Assembly: GCA_963747765.1 (NCBI GenBank) | Contig: CAVVGH010000008.1 | Coordinates: forward strand, 1 to 64,000 | Source: VRUE01 sp963747765 | GTDB taxonomy: Bacteria > Actinomycetota > Thermoleophilia > Solirubrobacterales > 70-9 | Reading direction: 5' to 3' | DNA: 64,000 bases | The notes under the pieces: generated by a model | Databases searched by the model: none | What the model saw: only the letters and a program-made list of their open reading frames with translations | What the model was told of the DNA's origin: nothing | Translations under genes and position numbers: made by a program | Shown here: positions 1 to 7,383 of the stretch, one piece after another | Layout: every line of letters starts with the position of its first letter | Numbering within the stretch: position 1 is the first letter of the stretch

Positions 1-40
1 CATAACCCGAAGGTCGTCGGTTCGAATCCGACCCCCGCTA
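1..40 (+). tRNA. tRNA-fMet (initiator), 3' part only
   Basis: The window opens at the CAT anticodon (1-3). It is followed by AA, a CCC anticodon-stem strand (6-8), a T arm GTCGG-TTCGAAT-CCGAC (16-32), the acceptor strand 33-39 and discriminator A40; no CCA is encoded. The three consecutive C residues of the anticodon stem are the initiator hallmark (GGG/CCC). Base 72 is T, which would give the C1:U72 mismatch of actinobacterial initiator tRNAs, but base 1 lies outside the window. An elongator tRNA-Met is the less likely alternative. Confidence 0.85.
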
Positions 41-45
41 TGCGG

Positions 46-78
46 CGAAAGCCCTGCAAATCGCAGGGCTTTCGTTTT
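46..78 (+). terminator. Rho-independent terminator of the tRNA
   Basis: A 12-bp stem (CGAAAGCCCTGC / GCAGGGCTTTCG) with loop AAATC is followed by TTTT. It lies 6 nt after the tRNA end and terminates its transcript. Confidence 0.85.
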
Positions 79-290
79 GGTATCAGGCGCCGCGCCAAGG
101 TCGCGGGTACTAATTCGGGTACTAATTTCGACGCCAAAAGCGTCGCTTCGATGCTCTACGGCCACTACTCCAGGCACGAAAAACCGCTGCCAGCCGCCGT
201 TTTTCGTTGACCTTCGGGTTGAATCCCCGAGGGTTGAGCCATAGATCTTGCGCGACACGTTTCTCACATAAACGCCCATTCTATAGGCGC

Positions 291-296
291 TAGACT
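291..296 (+). promoter_or_regulatory. -10 element of the abiE operon, probably leaderless
   Basis: TAGACT lies exactly 7 nt before the ATG at 304, so transcription would start at or next to the start codon. No ribosome binding site is visible. The same arrangement recurs at other genes in the window. Confidence 0.5.
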
Positions 297-303
297 GAGG
301 AAG

Positions 304-1110
304 ATGTCGCCCGCTGGTCTTACTGCTCGAAATCGTGCTCTTCTGGCTTCCCTTCACCGGTTCGACGGTCCGTTTACCGTCGACGAGGCACAGGAGGCGC
401 TTAACGTGGATCGACCCCGCGCGCAGCGACTCTTGCGCTACCTAGCTGATCGAGGCTGGCTCGCGCGCGTCCGTCGTGGCGTCTACATCACCGTTCCGCT
501 CTCGGCTTCGGTTCCAAGTGAGTCACGGGCCGACCTCTGGCGGGCGGCAGCGCAGGCCTACCCCCCCTGCTACATCGCGGGTTGGAGTGCCTGCGAGCAC
601 TGGGGTCTAACCGAGCAGATCTTCCGCGACCTGATGGTCGTGAGCACCCGGCGGATTGGCTTTCGAAGCGACGACATTCAGGGAACGCCGGTGAGGATCA
701 AGGTCGTCGACTCTCAGAGGATGTTCGGCACCGTTGGTGTCTGGCGGGGATCGGCGCGTGTTGAGGTCTCGGACCCTTCGCGCACGATCGTCGACTTGCT
801 CGACGACCCCTCGATGGGTGGCGGGATTCGCAATGTGGCGGAGGTGCTCGAGGAGTACCTCGCGGGACCCCATCGGGGCGAAGAACTCCTGCTCGACTAC
901 TGCGAGCGCTTCGGCAACCGCAGCGTCTACAAGCGACTCGGCTATCTGCTCGAGGCGCTCGGCCTCGACGAGCCCGGGCTGATCGAGCGCTGCCGGGAGC
1001 GGATGTCGAGCGGCGTCGTGCCGCTCGATCCAGGCATCGGGGCGTCGGGTGCTCGCAACGCCGACTGGAACCTGCGCGTCAACGCGCGAATAGATCGAGT
1101 GGCCGCGTGA
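304..1110 (+). CDS. abiEi: Type IV toxin-antitoxin system antitoxin, AbiEi family
   Basis: 268 aa. Residues about 5-60 form a winged helix-turn-helix (TVDEAQEALNVDRPRAQRLL, then an RRGVY wing), as in AbiEi antitoxins, which bind operators in their own promoter. The rest matches the AbiEi C-terminal antitoxin region (SACEHWGLTEQIF, a D-P-S-R-T-I-V-D-LLDDP segment). In the AbiE system this protein represses the operon and counteracts the AbiEii nucleotidyltransferase. The stop codon overlaps the toxin start by 4 nt (GTGA), implying translational coupling. Start ATG 304 fits a -10 element 7 nt upstream. The gene lies between the initiator tRNA and an insertion sequence, a typical defence or mobile location. 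Confidence 0.85.
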   Translation: MSPAGLTARNRALLASLHRFDGPFTVDEAQEALNVDRPRAQRLLRYLADRGWLARVRRGVYITVPLSASVPSESRADLWRAAAQAYPPCYIAGWSACEHWGLTEQIFRDLMVVSTRRIGFRSDDIQGTPVRIKVVDSQRMFGTVGVWRGSARVEVSDPSRTIVDLLDDPSMGGGIRNVAEVLEEYLAGPHRGEELLLDYCERFGNRSVYKRLGYLLEALGLDEPGLIERCRERMSSGVVPLDPGIGASGARNADWNLRVNARIDRVAA

Positions 1111-2495
1111 TTACCCGTGCGGTGCTCGATGAGCGCGTGCGGGAGTGGGGCCTCCGAGACGACGTCGTCGAGAAGGACTATGTCCTCGGCTGGCTGCTGT
1201 GGGGGATCGGTTCGAACAAGTTGCTGGGCGACTCCTGGGTCTTCAAGGGCGGGACCTGTCTCAAGAAGTGCTACATCGAGACCTACCGCTTCTCCGAGGA
1301 CCTCGACTTCACTGTCCTGCCCGACGGGCCAATCGACCCTGAAGATGTCTTGCCACTGATCGGCGAGGTGCTGAATGACGTCAACGAAGCGTCGGGCATC
1401 GACTTCTCGGCGGAGGAGCCGCGGCTGAAGCTACGACCCGGCGGACGCACCGCGGAAGGCAGGGTCTACTACCGCGGTCCTCGTGGCGCTCCCCAACCGG
1501 CGCGGATCAAGCTCGACCTGAGTGCCGATGAGATCCTCGCCCGGCCGCCGGTATTGCGGCCCATCGCCCACGCTTATCCCGACGAGCTCCCGGCGCCGGC
1601 CGAGGTTCGCTGCTACGGCTTCGAGGAGCTCTTCGCCGAGAAGATCCGAGCGATGGGGGAGCGCTCGCGCCCGCGCGATCTCTACGACATCGTCAACCTC
1701 TTTCGCCGCGAGGACCTACGGCTCGAGCAGGGGCTGATCCGATCGACGCTTGAGCGCAAGTGCGAGAGCAAGGGGATTGCGATGCCGACCCACGCCGACG
1801 TCAGCTCCTCTCCGTTGCGGGCCGAGCTCGAATCGGAGTGGGAGAACATGCTCGGCCACCAGCTGCCAGTGCTGCCTCCCTTCGAGCAGTTCTGGGAGGA
1901 GGCCGAGGTTCTCTTCCAGTGGCTGGAAGGCAACGCCATTGAGGAGCCGGTGGAGCCGATCGGCGCGATGGCCGACGAGGACAGAACCTGGTCACCGCCG
2001 CCGACTTTGGAGACCTGGGGCCGAGCTTCCTTGGAGGTTGTGCGATTCGCTGGCGTCAACCATCTCCTTGTGGAGCTCGGCTACAAAGGCAGTACCCGTT
2101 TGATCGAGCCTTACTCGCTGCGGCGTAGCAGCGCCGGCAACTTGTTGCTCTATGGGGTTCGGGCCGACAGCCGAGAGATTCGCTGCTACCGGGTCGACAG
2201 AATCCAGTCGGCCCGGGCGACCACCCAGCCCTTCCAGCCTGTGTTTGCCATTGAGTTCGGGTCCGCGAGAGACTTGTCCGCTCCGCCGGTGCGCAGGCGG
2301 GCGGGCATGCCAAGGCTTGGACCTCGTCGATCCGCAAGGCGGTCTCGCTCGGCCGGCCCCACCTACATCGTCCGCTGCGCCACCTGCGGCAAAGAGTTTC
2401 GGCGTAAGACGCATTCGACCGCGATGCGCAAACACAAAGCGCCCGGAGGCTGGGATTGCTCAGGTCGCTCGGGCTACTTCGTCAGGGTTAATTAG
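1107..2495 (+). CDS. abiEii: Type IV TA toxin, AbiEii nucleotidyltransferase with C-terminal WYL-like and Cys-rich extensions
   Basis: 462 aa, GTG start overlapping the antitoxin stop. Residues 1-about 230 are an AbiEii nucleotidyltransferase: VFKGGTCLKK (46-55) and SEDLDFTV with Asp65/Asp67 as the metal-binding acidic pair, a later IKLDLS, then EELFAEKIRAM and RPRDLYDIVNLF. Family members modify RNA and arrest growth during phage infection. The protein is longer than a typical AbiEii (about 300 aa). Residues about 310-380 (RLIEPYSLRR, RCYRVDRIQSA) read like a WYL domain, a ligand-sensing module of defence regulators. Residues about 424-447 hold a CxxC cluster (CATCGKEF...WDC) resembling a zinc ribbon. 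The WYL and zinc assignments are inference from motif pattern; the toxin domain is secure. Confidence 0.8.
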   Translation: MITRAVLDERVREWGLRDDVVEKDYVLGWLLWGIGSNKLLGDSWVFKGGTCLKKCYIETYRFSEDLDFTVLPDGPIDPEDVLPLIGEVLNDVNEASGIDFSAEEPRLKLRPGGRTAEGRVYYRGPRGAPQPARIKLDLSADEILARPPVLRPIAHAYPDELPAPAEVRCYGFEELFAEKIRAMGERSRPRDLYDIVNLFRREDLRLEQGLIRSTLERKCESKGIAMPTHADVSSSPLRAELESEWENMLGHQLPVLPPFEQFWEEAEVLFQWLEGNAIEEPVEPIGAMADEDRTWSPPPTLETWGRASLEVVRFAGVNHLLVELGYKGSTRLIEPYSLRRSSAGNLLLYGVRADSREIRCYRVDRIQSARATTQPFQPVFAIEFGSARDLSAPPVRRRAGMPRLGPRRSARRSRSAGPTYIVRCATCGKEFRRKTHSTAMRKHKAPGGWDCSGRSGYFVRVN

Positions 2496-2617
2496 GAGGC
2501 TTCACTCCAAGCGGCTCGCTCATGCGAAGTCCAGGCCCTCGTGGCCTTGCGACGCTCCGCCTTCACGTTGGCGGTCAACTTCTGCGGCTTACAGAGGAGA
2601 CAGCCGCTCCGTCGATG

Positions 2618-3894
2618 CTTAGGAGGCGTCAAACAATAAGCTAGGAGGAGTGGACGGGATCGCGTAGAACTTGTCGGCATGATCGATGAGCGCGCGATCG
2701 GCGATCGGTACCGAGCTGTGGCGGGGGAGTTCAACGAGCGCCAGCGGCGGGTCTGGGCCGGCGCCGAGGCCCTCTCCCACGGTCGCGGCGGGCAGGCGGC
2801 GGTGGTGCGAGCGACGGGGATGTCGCCGACGACGGTGGCGAAGGGGATGCGCGAGGTGCGCTCGGGGGAGAGGTTGGAGGCGGGGCGGGTGCGCGGCCGG
2901 GGCGGCGGTCGCAAGCCGTTGACGGAGACCGACGAGACGCTGCTCGGCGACTTGGAGGCACTGGTGGCCGGTGAGGCGCGCGGCGACCCTGAGTCGCCGC
3001 TGCTGTGGACGGCCAAGAGCGTGCGATCGCTTGCGAGGGCGCTGCGGGAGAAGGGGCACCGGGTCTCTCACGAGACGGTCGCGAAGCTGCTGCGCGACCT
3101 GGGGTTCAGCCTGCAGGCCAACCGCAAGGTCCTGGAGGGCGCCTCGCACCCCGATCGCGATGCGCAGTTCGCGCACATCAACGAGACGGTCGCCGCTGCG
3201 CAGGCAGCCGGGCAGCCGACGATCTCCGTCGACACGAAGAAGAAGGAGCTGGTCGGCGATTTCAAGAACGGCGGCCGGGAGTGGCGACCCGGCAAGCCGG
3301 TCGAGGTCCGCACCAAGGACTTCAAGGACAAGCAGCTGGGGAAGGTCAACCCCTACGGCGTCTACGACCTGCGGCTGGACGAGGGATACGTCTCGGTCGG
3401 GATCGACGCCGATACCGCCGAGTTCGCCGTGAACTCGATCCGCAGCTGGTGGCGGCACCTCGGGGCCGAGCGCTACCCCGATGCCACGAGCCTGACGATC
3501 ACTGCCGACTGTGGCGGCTCCAACGGCAACCGCACGCGCCTGTGGAAGACCGAGCTGCAAGCGCTGGCCGACGAGACAGGGCTGCAGATCCGGGTCTGCC
3601 ACTTCCCCCCTGGCACCTCGAAGTGGAACAAGATCGAGCACCGCCTGTTCTCGTTCATCGCCCGCAACTGGCGCGGCCGGCCGCTCCTCTCACGCCAGGC
3701 CGTCGTCTCGCTGATCGGCGCGACCACCTCGACCAAGGGTCTGAAGGTCTTCGCGCAGCTCGACGAGAACACCTACGAGCGCGGCATCAAGATCACCGAC
3801 GTCCAACTCGCCGCCGTCAACCTCACGCCCGAGGCGTTCCACGGCGACTGGAATTACACCATCTCACCCAGCTAGTTCTTTGACGCTTCCTAAG
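2618..3894 (+). mobile_element. ISAzo13-like insertion sequence
   Basis: About 1.28 kb, bounded by imperfect inverted repeats: left CTTAGGAGGCGTCAAA (2618-2633) and right, read on the minus strand, CTTAGGAAGCGTCAAA (ending at 3894). The match extends inward to AGCTAG. The single transposase gene fills the interior. A GTCGA match outside both ends makes the exact boundary uncertain by about 8 nt, and no clear target duplication is seen. Confidence 0.8.
2679..3875 (+). CDS. ISAzo13 family transposase
   Basis: 398 aa. The N-terminal region carries a helix-turn-helix (VVRATGMSPTTVAKG), followed by a second DNA-binding stretch (SHETVAKLLRDLG). A DDE-type catalytic core follows: TISVDTKKKELVG (first Asp), TADCGGSNGNR (second Asp) and FPPGTSKWNKIEHRLFS (Glu), the pattern of the ISAzo13/Rhodopirellula transposase family. 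The frame is uninterrupted and both terminal repeats are present, so the element may still be active. It sits just downstream of the abiE operon. Confidence 0.88.
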   Translation: MIDERAIGDRYRAVAGEFNERQRRVWAGAEALSHGRGGQAAVVRATGMSPTTVAKGMREVRSGERLEAGRVRGRGGGRKPLTETDETLLGDLEALVAGEARGDPESPLLWTAKSVRSLARALREKGHRVSHETVAKLLRDLGFSLQANRKVLEGASHPDRDAQFAHINETVAAAQAAGQPTISVDTKKKELVGDFKNGGREWRPGKPVEVRTKDFKDKQLGKVNPYGVYDLRLDEGYVSVGIDADTAEFAVNSIRSWWRHLGAERYPDATSLTITADCGGSNGNRTRLWKTELQALADETGLQIRVCHFPPGTSKWNKIEHRLFSFIARNWRGRPLLSRQAVVSLIGATTSTKGLKVFAQLDENTYERGIKITDVQLAAVNLTPEAFHGDWNYTISPS

Positions 3895-4128
3895 TTCGAC
3901 GTTTAACCTGCACAAGCGAGTTTCAGCTATGCCGCTGAATGGGGTGATGATGCGGCGAATCCTCAACCAGGTCCCAGCCGTCGTCGGCTCCGGCCGCCCT
4001 TCTTCGCCATCGGCGGGCAGGCCGAGCTGCCGCTGCTGGGAGGACCCTTCGATCGTCGTGTACAGCGATCGGGTCACCCACCTCATCCGGGAGGTGAGGC
4101 GTCTGGATTGCGTTCGCGCCGAAGCGGC

Positions 4129-4773
4129 TCAGGCACTCGCCCGGGTGAAGGTCACATGCGTGACCCCGCTGGGCGAGGACGCGGCCTCGACCTCGTAGCC
4201 CTCCTCGGCGCCCTCCAGCCCGTCCCAGAGGCGGACGCCGCAGCCCAGCAGGATCGGGACCACGACGACGTGCATGTGGTCGATCAGCCCGGCGGCGAGG
4301 AACTCGCGGACCACGGTGGGGCCGCCGCCGATGCGCACGTCCATGCCGCCGGCGGCCTCGCGGGCCGCCTCGAGCGCCTCGGCGGGAGATGCGTCGAGGA
4401 AGTGGAAGGTCGTGCCGCCCTCCATCTCGATCGACTGGCGTGGGTGGTGGGTGAGTACGAAGACCGGCGTGTGGAACGGGGGGTTGGGGCCCCAGGCGCC
4501 CTTCCACTCCGGGTCCTCGTGCCAGCCGGGGTGACCGAACTTCCCGGCGCCCATGATCTCGGCACCGATCCCGGGGGCGAACAGCTGCGCGAAGGCGTCG
4601 TCGATGCCGCCGCTGCCGCCGTCGCCCTTCGCGCCCTGCCACCAGCGGGTGGCGAACATCCATTGGTGCAGCCGATCTCCGGCGTGGCCGAAATGAAGCT
4701 CGGCGCTTTGGCCCTCGCCGGTGCCGAAGCCGTCGAGGGAGATGGAGAAGTTCTGGACGCGGGCGATTGACAT
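4129..4773 (-). CDS. Dihydrofolate reductase family protein (RibD C-terminal-like)
   Basis: 214 aa. It opens with VQNFSISLDGFGTG, the typical first strand of RibD-C/DHFR-fold reductases. Later it has FVLTHHPRQ, the cofactor-loop motif GGGPTVVREFL, and ASGLIDHM-like LIDHMHVVVVPILLG. Members bind NADPH; the substrates of these stand-alone actinobacterial proteins are mostly unknown. It is second in a two-gene minus-strand operon, 51 nt after a related DHFR-fold gene. Both lie divergent to a TetR regulator, so they are probably its target operon. Confidence 0.82.
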   Translation of the reverse strand: MSIARVQNFSISLDGFGTGEGQSAELHFGHAGDRLHQWMFATRWWQGAKGDGGSGGIDDAFAQLFAPGIGAEIMGAGKFGHPGWHEDPEWKGAWGPNPPFHTPVFVLTHHPRQSIEMEGGTTFHFLDASPAEALEAAREAAGGMDVRIGGGPTVVREFLAAGLIDHMHVVVVPILLGCGVRLWDGLEGAEEGYEVEAASSPSGVTHVTFTRASA

Positions 4774-4824
4774 GGCTGATGCTCCTTCGTGAGTTGGGGA
4801 CGTTGGTTGCGGTCTCGGTCGAGG

Positions 4825-5367
4825 TCAGTCGGAGGAGCGACGAGGGCGGTAGGTCAGCAGGACGACACCGGAGTCGAACCGCTTGACGTCGGTGAGCTCC
4901 ATCCAGACCGTGCCCCGGTCGCCAAGCACGTGGAGGTTGCCGTTGCCCCATACGACCGGGTTCAGGTAGACCTCGTACTCGTCGATCAGGCCCTGTTCCG
5001 CGAGCGCGTAGGCGAACTCACCGCTTCCGTGCATGAACAGGTCGCCGTCGACCGCTTCCTTCAACTTCGGGATGGAGCTCCCGAGGTCCCCCTCCAGCAG
5101 GGTCGCGTTCCAATCGAGGTCTCCGCCGAGGGTGGTGGACCCGACGTACTTCGGCATCGGGTTGACCATGTCGGCCCAGTTGCCGGTCTGGTCCGGCCAG
5201 TATGCCGCCAGACCCTCGTAGGTCTTGCGGCCCAGCACCAGCCCGGCAGACCTCGCTTGGCGTTCGAACGAGTACTCGCCGTGGTCGCCGTCCGGATTCA
5301 CCCATTCGGCGACCGGGTCGACGATGCCGTCGAGCGTGGTCTGGGTGGTCGCGATCAGCTTGCCCAT
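4825..5367 (-). CDS. Dihydrofolate reductase family protein
   Basis: 180 aa, RibD-C fold. MGKLIATTQTTLDGIV is the first strand, LVLGRKTYEGLAAYWP the NADPH-binding loop with the conserved GRKTYE, and FMHGSGEFAYAL...LIDEYEVYLNPVV the C-terminal half. An AGGAG ribosome binding site precedes ATG 5367. It is the first gene of the pair and is transcribed away from the TetR gene at 5539. Two palindromes lie in the 171-nt divergent promoter, so repression by that TetR is likely. The physiological substrate is not predictable. Confidence 0.85.
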   Translation of the reverse strand: MGKLIATTQTTLDGIVDPVAEWVNPDGDHGEYSFERQARSAGLVLGRKTYEGLAAYWPDQTGNWADMVNPMPKYVGSTTLGGDLDWNATLLEGDLGSSIPKLKEAVDGDLFMHGSGEFAYALAEQGLIDEYEVYLNPVVWGNGNLHVLGDRGTVWMELTDVKRFDSGVVLLTYRPRRSSD

Positions 5368-5459
5368 TTTCGATCTCCTGTCCTGTGGTTCGAGGAGCCC
5401 CGTTGGCTCTCCCTGTTGTTACAACGACCTCGGTCGCGCGAACTAATCCAGGTCTTCTT

Positions 5460-5483
5460 CTAACGCAAGGATCATTGCGTTAG
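5460..5483. promoter_or_regulatory. Palindromic operator 1 (TetR)
   Basis: CTAACGCAA-GGATCA-TTGCGTTAG, perfect 9-bp arms, lies in the divergent promoter between the DHFR-like operon and the TetR gene. It is the operator closer to the DHFR operon. Confidence 0.6.
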
Positions 5484-5502
5484 GACGGTACTTGATTGGA
5501 TA

Positions 5503-5526
5503 TAAACGCGCAAGGCTTCGCGTTTA
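5503..5526. promoter_or_regulatory. Palindromic operator 2 (TetR autoregulation)
   Basis: TAAACGCG-CAAGGCTT-CGCGTTTA, perfect 8-bp arms, overlaps the TetR -10 element TAGACT (5525-5530). Its half-site is related to operator 1 (AACGC). Binding here would block RNA polymerase. Confidence 0.6.
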
Positions 5527-5530
5527 GACT
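5525..5530 (+). promoter_or_regulatory. -10 element of the TetR gene
   Basis: TAGACT lies 8 nt before ATG 5539, again consistent with a leaderless or nearly leaderless transcript. It overlaps the end of operator 2. Confidence 0.45.
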
Positions 5531-5538
5531 CCAGTCCG

Positions 5539-6135
5539 ATGGCTTCAACCAGCGAGCAACCACGTCGGCGACCGGGAGGTCGCACCGCCCGGGTGCGCGC
5601 TCGGGTCCACGCGGCCGCGATCGAGCTGCTGGGCGCCGAGCCGCCGGAAGCGGTGACGATTCCGCGGGTGGCGGAGCGCGCCGGGGTCCACCAGGCCACC
5701 CTCTACCGCCGCTGGGGGGACATCGCAGGGCTGGTCGACGACGTCGTCGCTGAGCGACTGGGGGAGGTGGCGCCGGTCCCCGACACCGGGACGCTGCGCG
5801 GCGACCTGGAGCTGGCGGCGGTCAGGTTCGCCGAGGCGATCGCTCCCCTGGGGACGATCATGATGCGCGCGGCAGCGCTAGCGACGCCGACGGACGAGGC
5901 TCCGGTCGCCCTGCGGACCCGCGCCGACCAACTGCAGACGATGCTCGACCGGGCGGCGGCGCGGGGGGAGAAGGTGCCGACGATCGCCGAGCTGCTCGAG
6001 GGGGTCACCGCTCCCCTCTACCTGCACCCGCTGTTCTTCGGTCGTCCCGCCGACGCCGGCCACGCCAGGGAGCTGGTTCGCCGTCTGCTGGTCTACGTCG
6101 AGGCCGACCAGCGCTCAGGGAAGGGGCATCGCTGA
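5539..6135 (+). CDS. TetR/AcrR family transcriptional regulator
   Basis: 198 aa. Residues about 13-60 form the TetR DNA-binding domain: RVRARVHAAAIELLG, then VTIPRVAERAGVHQATLYRRW with the recognition helix. The C-terminal ligand domain is the TetR_C type (FAEAIAPLGTIMMR...ITAPLYLHPLFFGRP-like ending). It is divergent from the two DHFR-like genes, with two palindromes between them, which suggests local repression relieved by an unknown ligand. The region downstream ends at an IS630 insertion. Confidence 0.88.
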   Translation: MASTSEQPRRRPGGRTARVRARVHAAAIELLGAEPPEAVTIPRVAERAGVHQATLYRRWGDIAGLVDDVVAERLGEVAPVPDTGTLRGDLELAAVRFAEAIAPLGTIMMRAAALATPTDEAPVALRTRADQLQTMLDRAAARGEKVPTIAELLEGVTAPLYLHPLFFGRPADAGHARELVRRLLVYVEADQRSGKGHR

Positions 6136-6219
6136 GCGGGCGCCGCGTCGCGCACACGGACTGCTCACTCAGAGCTGGGAGGGGATCGGCACGGCAGGCG
6201 CCGTGGAACTGCTCATCTA

Positions 6220-7380
6220 GTGACCTGAGTCGTTAGTTCGCAGGCACATCGGTCTGCCCGTCGATTTCGTCTTCATCGCAAGCGACGATTGGAGACGGTC
6301 ATGGCTGGACATGCGGTAGAGGTCGTGCTGAAAGGCGAGGAGCGCGAGGTGCTCGAGCGCTGGGCCCGCCGGCCCAAGAGCGCCCAGGCGCTGGCGCTGC
6401 GCTGTCGGATCGTGCTGGCAGCGGCCGAGGGGCAGCAGAGCAAGGAGATCGCCGCGCGGCTGGGCTGTTCGCGCCACACGGTCGGCAGGTGGCGCGGCCG
6501 CTTCGCCCAGCGCGGCTTGGATGGCCTGCACGACGAGCCGCGCTCAGGCCAACCGCGCAAGATCAGCGACGAGGACGTCGAGCGGGTGATCGTGAAGACC
6601 CTGGAGGAGCAGCCCCCCAACGCCACCCATTGGTCGACCCGATCGATGGCAGAGGCAACGGGTCTGAACCAGACCGCGATCAGCCGGATCTGGCGGGCCT
6701 TCGGGTTGAAGCCCCATCGCTCAGAGCACTTCAAGCTCTCGCCCGACCCGCAGTTCGTCGAGAAGGTGCGCGACATCGTCGGGCTCTATCTCAACCCACC
6801 GGAAGCGGCGGTCGTCCTCTGCGTCGATGAGAAGTCCCAGATCCAGGCGCTGGAGCGCTCCTCGCCGATCCTGCCGCTGATGCCGGGCGTGCCCGAGCGC
6901 CAGACACACGACTACGTGCGCAACGGGACCACCAACCTCTATGCCGCCTTGGACCTCGCCTCCGGGAAGGTGATCTCCGAGATGACGCCCCGCCACCGGG
7001 CCGAGGAGTTCCGCAAGTTCCTCAACCTGATCGAGCGCTCGGTGCCCGCGAGCCTGCAGGTGCACGTCGTGCTCGACAACTCCTCGACTCACAAGACACC
7101 GTCGATCCAGCGCTGGATGAAGAGCCACCCCCGCTTCACCTTGCACTTCACCCCTACCTACAGCTCCTGGCTGAACCTGGTCGAGCGCTGGTTCGCCGAG
7201 CTCAGCGAGAAGTGGATCAAGCGCGGCTCCCATCGCTCGGTCCGCGACCTGGTCGCTTCAATCAGAACCTGGATCGCCAACTGGAACGACGATCCCAAGC
7301 CCTACGTCTGGCACAAGAGCGCCGATGAGATTCTCGACGGGCTCGCGGCCTATTGCCAACGGATTAACGACTCAGGTCAA
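6220..7380 (+). mobile_element. IS630 family insertion sequence
   Basis: 1161 bp. The inverted repeats are GTGACCTGAGTCGTTA (6220-6235) and, read on the minus strand from 7380, TTGACCTGAGTCGTTA. A TA dinucleotide flanks both ends (6218-6219 and 7381-7382), the expected IS630 target duplication. Removing the element and one TA restores an uninterrupted end of the adjacent fic gene. Confidence 0.9.
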
Positions 7381-7383
7381 TAG
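6301..7383 (+). CDS. IS630 family transposase
   Basis: About 360 aa from ATG 6301 (an upstream in-frame start at 6289 adds four residues). It has an N-terminal helix-turn-helix (SKEIAARLGCSRHTVGRW), a second one (SMAEATGLNQTAISRIWRAF), and a DDE core: CVDEKSQIQAL, VLDNSSTHKTP, WLNLVERWFAEL. The frame is intact. The last sense codon CAA ends exactly at the element's right edge (7380). The TAG stop is made of the duplicated target TA plus the next genomic G, so the stop codon is supplied by the insertion site. The gene overlaps the 3' end of fic on the opposite strand by 20 nt. Confidence 0.92.
   Translation: MAGHAVEVVLKGEEREVLERWARRPKSAQALALRCRIVLAAAEGQQSKEIAARLGCSRHTVGRWRGRFAQRGLDGLHDEPRSGQPRKISDEDVERVIVKTLEEQPPNATHWSTRSMAEATGLNQTAISRIWRAFGLKPHRSEHFKLSPDPQFVEKVRDIVGLYLNPPEAAVVLCVDEKSQIQALERSSPILPLMPGVPERQTHDYVRNGTTNLYAALDLASGKVISEMTPRHRAEEFRKFLNLIERSVPASLQVHVVLDNSSTHKTPSIQRWMKSHPRFTLHFTPTYSSWLNLVERWFAELSEKWIKRGSHRSVRDLVASIRTWIANWNDDPKPYVWHKSADEILDGLAAYCQRINDSGQ

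Noticed and set aside
106..213. Possible end of an integrase gene near the tRNA
   Set aside because: A frame ends with stop at 211-213 after the GGGTACTAATT repeat, but no catalytic Tyr-recombinase motif is visible, so this cannot be supported.
2619..3641. 340-residue open frame on the minus strand
   Set aside because: It is antisense to the ISAzo13 transposase; low-complexity Ala/Arg/Gln composition with no motif.
3901..4198. Small frames at 3823-4086 (-) and 3929-4198 (+)
   Set aside because: They lie in or next to the gap after the ISAzo13 element and overlap the DHFR-like gene. No ribosome binding site, no motif.
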